A stretch of DNA of 17,505 bases from Ruminococcaceae bacterium UBA1734 (GTDB lineage Bacteria; Bacillota; Clostridia; Oscillospirales; Acutalibacteraceae): positions 1 to 17,505 of the forward strand of contig DCIE01000061.1 in NCBI GenBank assembly GCA_002315765.1. Direction: 5' to 3'. The notes beneath the pieces were generated by a model. That model worked only from the letters and a program-made list of their open reading frames with translations. It was not told the origin of the DNA and searched no databases. Position numbers and translations under genes: made by a program. The number at the start of each line of letters is the position of its first letter. The first letter of the stretch is position 1. This document shows, one piece after another, positions 15,390 to 17,505 of this stretch.

Positions 15390-15938
15390 TCACTGTGTTT
15401 CTAATATCGCATCTAAATTATCAAAAATGAACTGTTGGGCATTTTTATTATATAACACAACATCGTATGGTCCGCGTATGCCCATCCGATTTTCAACAAA
15501 AATACCCAATTCCGTTCCTTGTTCGGTCGGATGTTTCCTTTTTCCAATCGGAGTTTCAATTTCGTTTAATACTCCTATGCTAACCAACCAAGATGTAATG
15601 GTACTGTGCTTCAATTTTTTATAGTCTTCTAAATTAACAAGCGAATTTAGATATGCGGTTATTTCCGAAATGCAAAGGGGCATTTCGGAAGCCTTCAATG
15701 CTGATATTTGCTCTGCCGAAAGGAAAAAATTCAGTTTTTTCTTTTTCTCTTGATGTGAAATACCGTTGTTTTCAACAACTTGTCTTAAAATATCTGAAAC
15801 ATAAAATAGGCAACGGGATATTTTTATGTTGTTTACAACATCGTCTTTTGGAATAATCGTATCATCAAGTGGATTTATTCCGTTAGCAAGTCTATCAATA
15901 TAGCTTTTAGCATATGCGATTTTTTCAATTTCGGTCAT
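15390..15938 (-). CDS. Conserved protein of unknown function
   Basis: I do not recognise a named domain. From ATG 15938 the protein is 182 residues, soluble and without a signal peptide. It begins MTEIEKIAYAKSYIDRLANG, continues with NNIKISRCLFYVSDILRQVVE and has a helical middle (FLSAEQISALKASEMPLCIS, then EITAYLNSLV). The C-terminal part, SWLVSIGVLNEI...KRKHPTEQGTELGIF, looks like a winged-helix-type segment, a pattern seen in uncharacterised Firmicutes proteins. The last ~35 residues (YDVVLYNKNAQQFIFDNLDAI) end in a beta strand and helix. The longer reading to 15986 would swallow the GGTGA ribosome binding site that sits 5 nt before this ATG. The leader carries inverted repeats able to mask that site. 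A DNA- or RNA-binding role is possible but not shown. Confidence 0.7.
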   Translation of the reverse strand: MTEIEKIAYAKSYIDRLANGINPLDDTIIPKDDVVNNIKISRCLFYVSDILRQVVENNGISHQEKKKKLNFFLSAEQISALKASEMPLCISEITAYLNSLVNLEDYKKLKHSTITSWLVSIGVLNEIETPIGKRKHPTEQGTELGIFVENRMGIRGPYDVVLYNKNAQQFIFDNLDAILETQ

Positions 15939-15941
15939 AAT

Positions 15942-16002
15942 AATCACCATTTCTTTTTTAATACACAAAATGCAATAAAAAATCACTGAAATGGTGATTT
16001 TT
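15942..16002 (-). promoter_or_regulatory. Self-complementary leader that can hide the ribosome binding site of the 15938 gene
   Basis: On the minus strand AATCACCATTTC (15988-15999) is perfectly complementary over 12 bp to GAAATGGTGATT (15942-15953), which contains the GGTGA ribosome binding site. The same 5' segment can instead pair with GTGATTTTT (15978-15986) in a 9-bp hairpin followed by a U-rich run, leaving the site free. Two mutually exclusive folds of this kind are the layout of a translational switch or attenuator. A protein-binding dyad is the alternative. Confidence 0.5.
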
Positions 16003-16029
16003 ATATCGCATCTGTTTCGGTTGCCTTTA

Positions 16030-16063
16030 TTATTTGGCGTGATTTTTCACGCTAACAACTCCT
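16030..16063 (-). promoter_or_regulatory. Possible leader micro-frame and hairpin upstream of the 15938 gene
   Basis: AGGAG (16059-16063) is followed 8 nt later by GTG and a six-codon frame (MKNHAK, stop at 16030-16032). The frame overlaps a perfect GCGTGA-TTTT-TCACGC inverted repeat (16037-16052). It sits just ahead of the alternative-fold leader. It could be a leader peptide that sets the fold, an operator, or chance. Confidence 0.3.
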
Positions 16064-16188
16064 GATTCTTATAATAGTTAGTTATTAACTTTATTGTTAT
16101 TAAAACTGTATATAGTCAAAATGGAATAAAGTATAAAATGAAAACTTTCCATTCACTTAGAAAAAACGGTTTTGGTTCAACGATGTAA

Positions 16189-17505
16189 TTACTTTAAATA
16201 TCTTTTTAATAGAAATGTGCAATAATATGGGAAAGTATATATATTATTTTCAAACCCGATATTTCCGGAACAAAATTTTATCCCATAAGCTATATCTGAA
16301 TATTTATCGCTGCCGATTAGTTGCTTTAACGACTTTGCTTTACCGTTATTTGATTTCACTTCCACGGGTATTAATTTGTCAGCCGTACGCACAAAAAAGT
16401 CTTCTTCAAGTGTAGAATCATCTCTTTTGAAATAGTAAAGTCCATATCCTGCCTTTACAAGTGCCTCTCCCACAATACTCTCGTAAAGTGCTCCTTTATA
16501 GACCGAAAGATTTTTATTTGCTCGTAAGTCCTCTTGTGCCTCGTCGTCTAACAATGCGACAAATAGTCCGGTATCACAAAAATACACCTTGAATTTGTTG
16601 ATGTCATAGTTGCCTTTAAGAGGAAGTTCGGCATCGTTTAGGCAATAACAAAGATTTATCATACCTGCATCTTGAAGCCACTCTATGCAACCTCTGTAGT
16701 CCTTGAAACGAGCGCCTTTTTCAACCTTTGATAATTGAAATTTTTTGTTTTCCTTGGCGAGTTGAAAAGGAATACTGTTAAAAACATTGATAATTCGTGT
16801 TTGGTCCATACCTTCCGCATATTTGCGAATGTCTTCTTTGTAATCGGATATAAGTTGCCTTTGAATTTGAAGTGTTCCGGCAAAATTTTTGTTTTTAATA
16901 TACTCGCATACTACTGCCGGCATACCGCCTAATATACAGTAATCTAAAAACAAAGAAGAAAACAAAGAGTGTTCAAGTTCGGAAAACGGTGTTTGATTTT
17001 TCATATGGGCAAGCATTCCGTCTATAACATCATTTTTATATCCTTTTGCCCATAAGAATTCTTCAAAATCAAGCGAATACATATTGTAGTCCGTTTTATA
17101 TCCTACGCTATTGCTCTCTATCTTTTTATAATTGATACCAAGAAGTGAACCGGAACAAATTACATCAAATCTACCGTCAATATCAAAGAATTTAAGCGAA
17201 GTAGCAATTTCGGGATATTCTTGAATTTCGTCAAAAAACAATAATGTTTCACCGGGGATAAATTCAAAGGTCGGCTCAATTAAAGATATGTTTTTAATTA
17301 CGTCTTCGGCGCTATACCCGTCTATTGTAATTTGTTTATATTTAGGAGATGTTACAAAATTTATTTCAATAATGCTTTTATAATGCTTTTGCGCAAAATT
17401 ATTGATTGATTCGGTTTTTCCGATTTGCCTTGCGCCTTTAATAATTAGTGGTTTTCTTTGCTCGTCTTGTTTCCAAGAACCTAAAAACTCATCAACTTTT
17501 CTTTT
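16189..17505 (-). CDS. AAA_14/DUF4143-type ATPase (N-terminus cut by right edge)
   Basis: The frame is open to base 17505, giving 438 visible residues; probably only 10-20 N-terminal residues are missing. Walker A is GARQIGKT (visible residues 24-31). Walker B is LLFFDEIQEYP (about 88-98), with the TTG at 17241 inside it being a leucine and not a start. After the AAA_14 ATPase domain comes the DUF4143 part, with a winged-helix-like middle (FNSIPFQLAKENKKFQLSKVE). A PD-(D/E)XK-like end follows (LYESIVGEALVKAGY, then EEDFFVRTADKLIPVEVKS with a D...ExK pattern). These proteins are common, often multicopy, and of unresolved role in bacteria and archaea. The length and domain order are normal. A gap of 250 nt with its own hairpins separates it from the next gene. 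It is predicted cytoplasmic. Confidence 0.93.
   Translation of the reverse strand, partial: KRKVDEFLGSWKQDEQRKPLIIKGARQIGKTESINNFAQKHYKSIIEINFVTSPKYKQITIDGYSAEDVIKNISLIEPTFEFIPGETLLFFDEIQEYPEIATSLKFFDIDGRFDVICSGSLLGINYKKIESNSVGYKTDYNMYSLDFEEFLWAKGYKNDVIDGMLAHMKNQTPFSELEHSLFSSLFLDYCILGGMPAVVCEYIKNKNFAGTLQIQRQLISDYKEDIRKYAEGMDQTRIINVFNSIPFQLAKENKKFQLSKVEKGARFKDYRGCIEWLQDAGMINLCYCLNDAELPLKGNYDINKFKVYFCDTGLFVALLDDEAQEDLRANKNLSVYKGALYESIVGEALVKAGYGLYYFKRDDSTLEEDFFVRTADKLIPVEVKSNNGKAKSLKQLIGSDKYSDIAYGIKFCSGNIGFENNIYTFPYYCTFLLKRYLK

Noticed and set aside
16090..16119. A promoter from TTGACT (16114-16119) for the 15938 gene
   Set aside because: The -35 is good, but no TATAAT-like element is found at the right spacing (CAATAA at 17 nt is weak).
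16683..16883. A 66-codon minus-strand frame
   Set aside because: It lies within the AAA_14/DUF4143 ATPase gene in another frame and shows no domain.
14372..17505. A defence island or restriction system in the right part
   Set aside because: A PD-(D/E)XK-like protein and a DUF4143 ATPase are present, but there is no methylase, helicase, Cas, reverse transcriptase or toxin-antitoxin pair. Both families occur widely alone.

Overview
The window is AT-rich. Every well-supported gene is on the minus strand, with strong AGGAGG-type ribosome binding sites. An N-terminal type I dockerin, a domain-permuted GH3 enzyme, clostridial-style multidomain surface proteins and a displaced rubrerythrin 3' end point to an anaerobic gut or rumen Clostridia (Ruminococcus/Oscillospiraceae-like). 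The species assignment is inference. Transcription runs right to left.

Region 1 (1-7872) is a tightly packed operon of six genes with gaps of 5-19 nt. In transcription order they are: a canonical GH3 glycosidase, an (alpha/alpha)6 glycoside hydrolase resembling the MGH1/GH63-like group, a five-bladed beta-propeller glycosidase-like protein, a GH3 enzyme with inverted domain order, a cytoplasmic SGNH esterase, and the first 92 codons of an exporter-type ABC transporter that runs off the left edge. None of the five enzymes has a visible signal peptide, so they probably act inside the cell on imported oligosaccharides.

Region 2 (7960-13845) holds two secreted proteins. One is a small dockerin protein. 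The other is a 1,723-residue protein with two copies of a ~370-residue module, an SGNH esterase, a surface-protein domain and a C-terminal calcineurin-like phosphoesterase. A strong intrinsic terminator separates this pair from the operon, with only 18 nt between its U-tract and the next start codon. The operon is therefore either controlled at that terminator or fed by read-through. The whole looks like a Gram-positive glycan-utilisation locus: secreted esterase and dockerin proteins outside, deacetylation and glycoside cleavage inside. The substrate cannot be read from the sequence.

Region 3 (13846-14371) has no intact gene. It holds the dockerin upstream region with a 21-bp-spaced repeat, a strong terminator, and a 21-codon in-frame tail of a rubrerythrin/NADH-peroxidase-like gene with its stop. 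It also has a tandem TTAGCACAAA repeat. I read this as an attachment-site scar where a mobile element entered the 3' end of a rubrerythrin gene.

Region 4 (14372-17505) would then be element DNA: a PD-(D/E)XK-like nuclease-fold gene, a conserved gene of unknown function with an unusual self-complementary leader, and an AAA_14/DUF4143 ATPase cut by the right edge. No integrase or transposase is visible, and the partner attachment site must lie outside the window. Nothing here amounts to a clearly new defence or mobile system. The best leads are the fusion protein, the attenuator-like terminator, the rubrerythrin scar and the leader switch.
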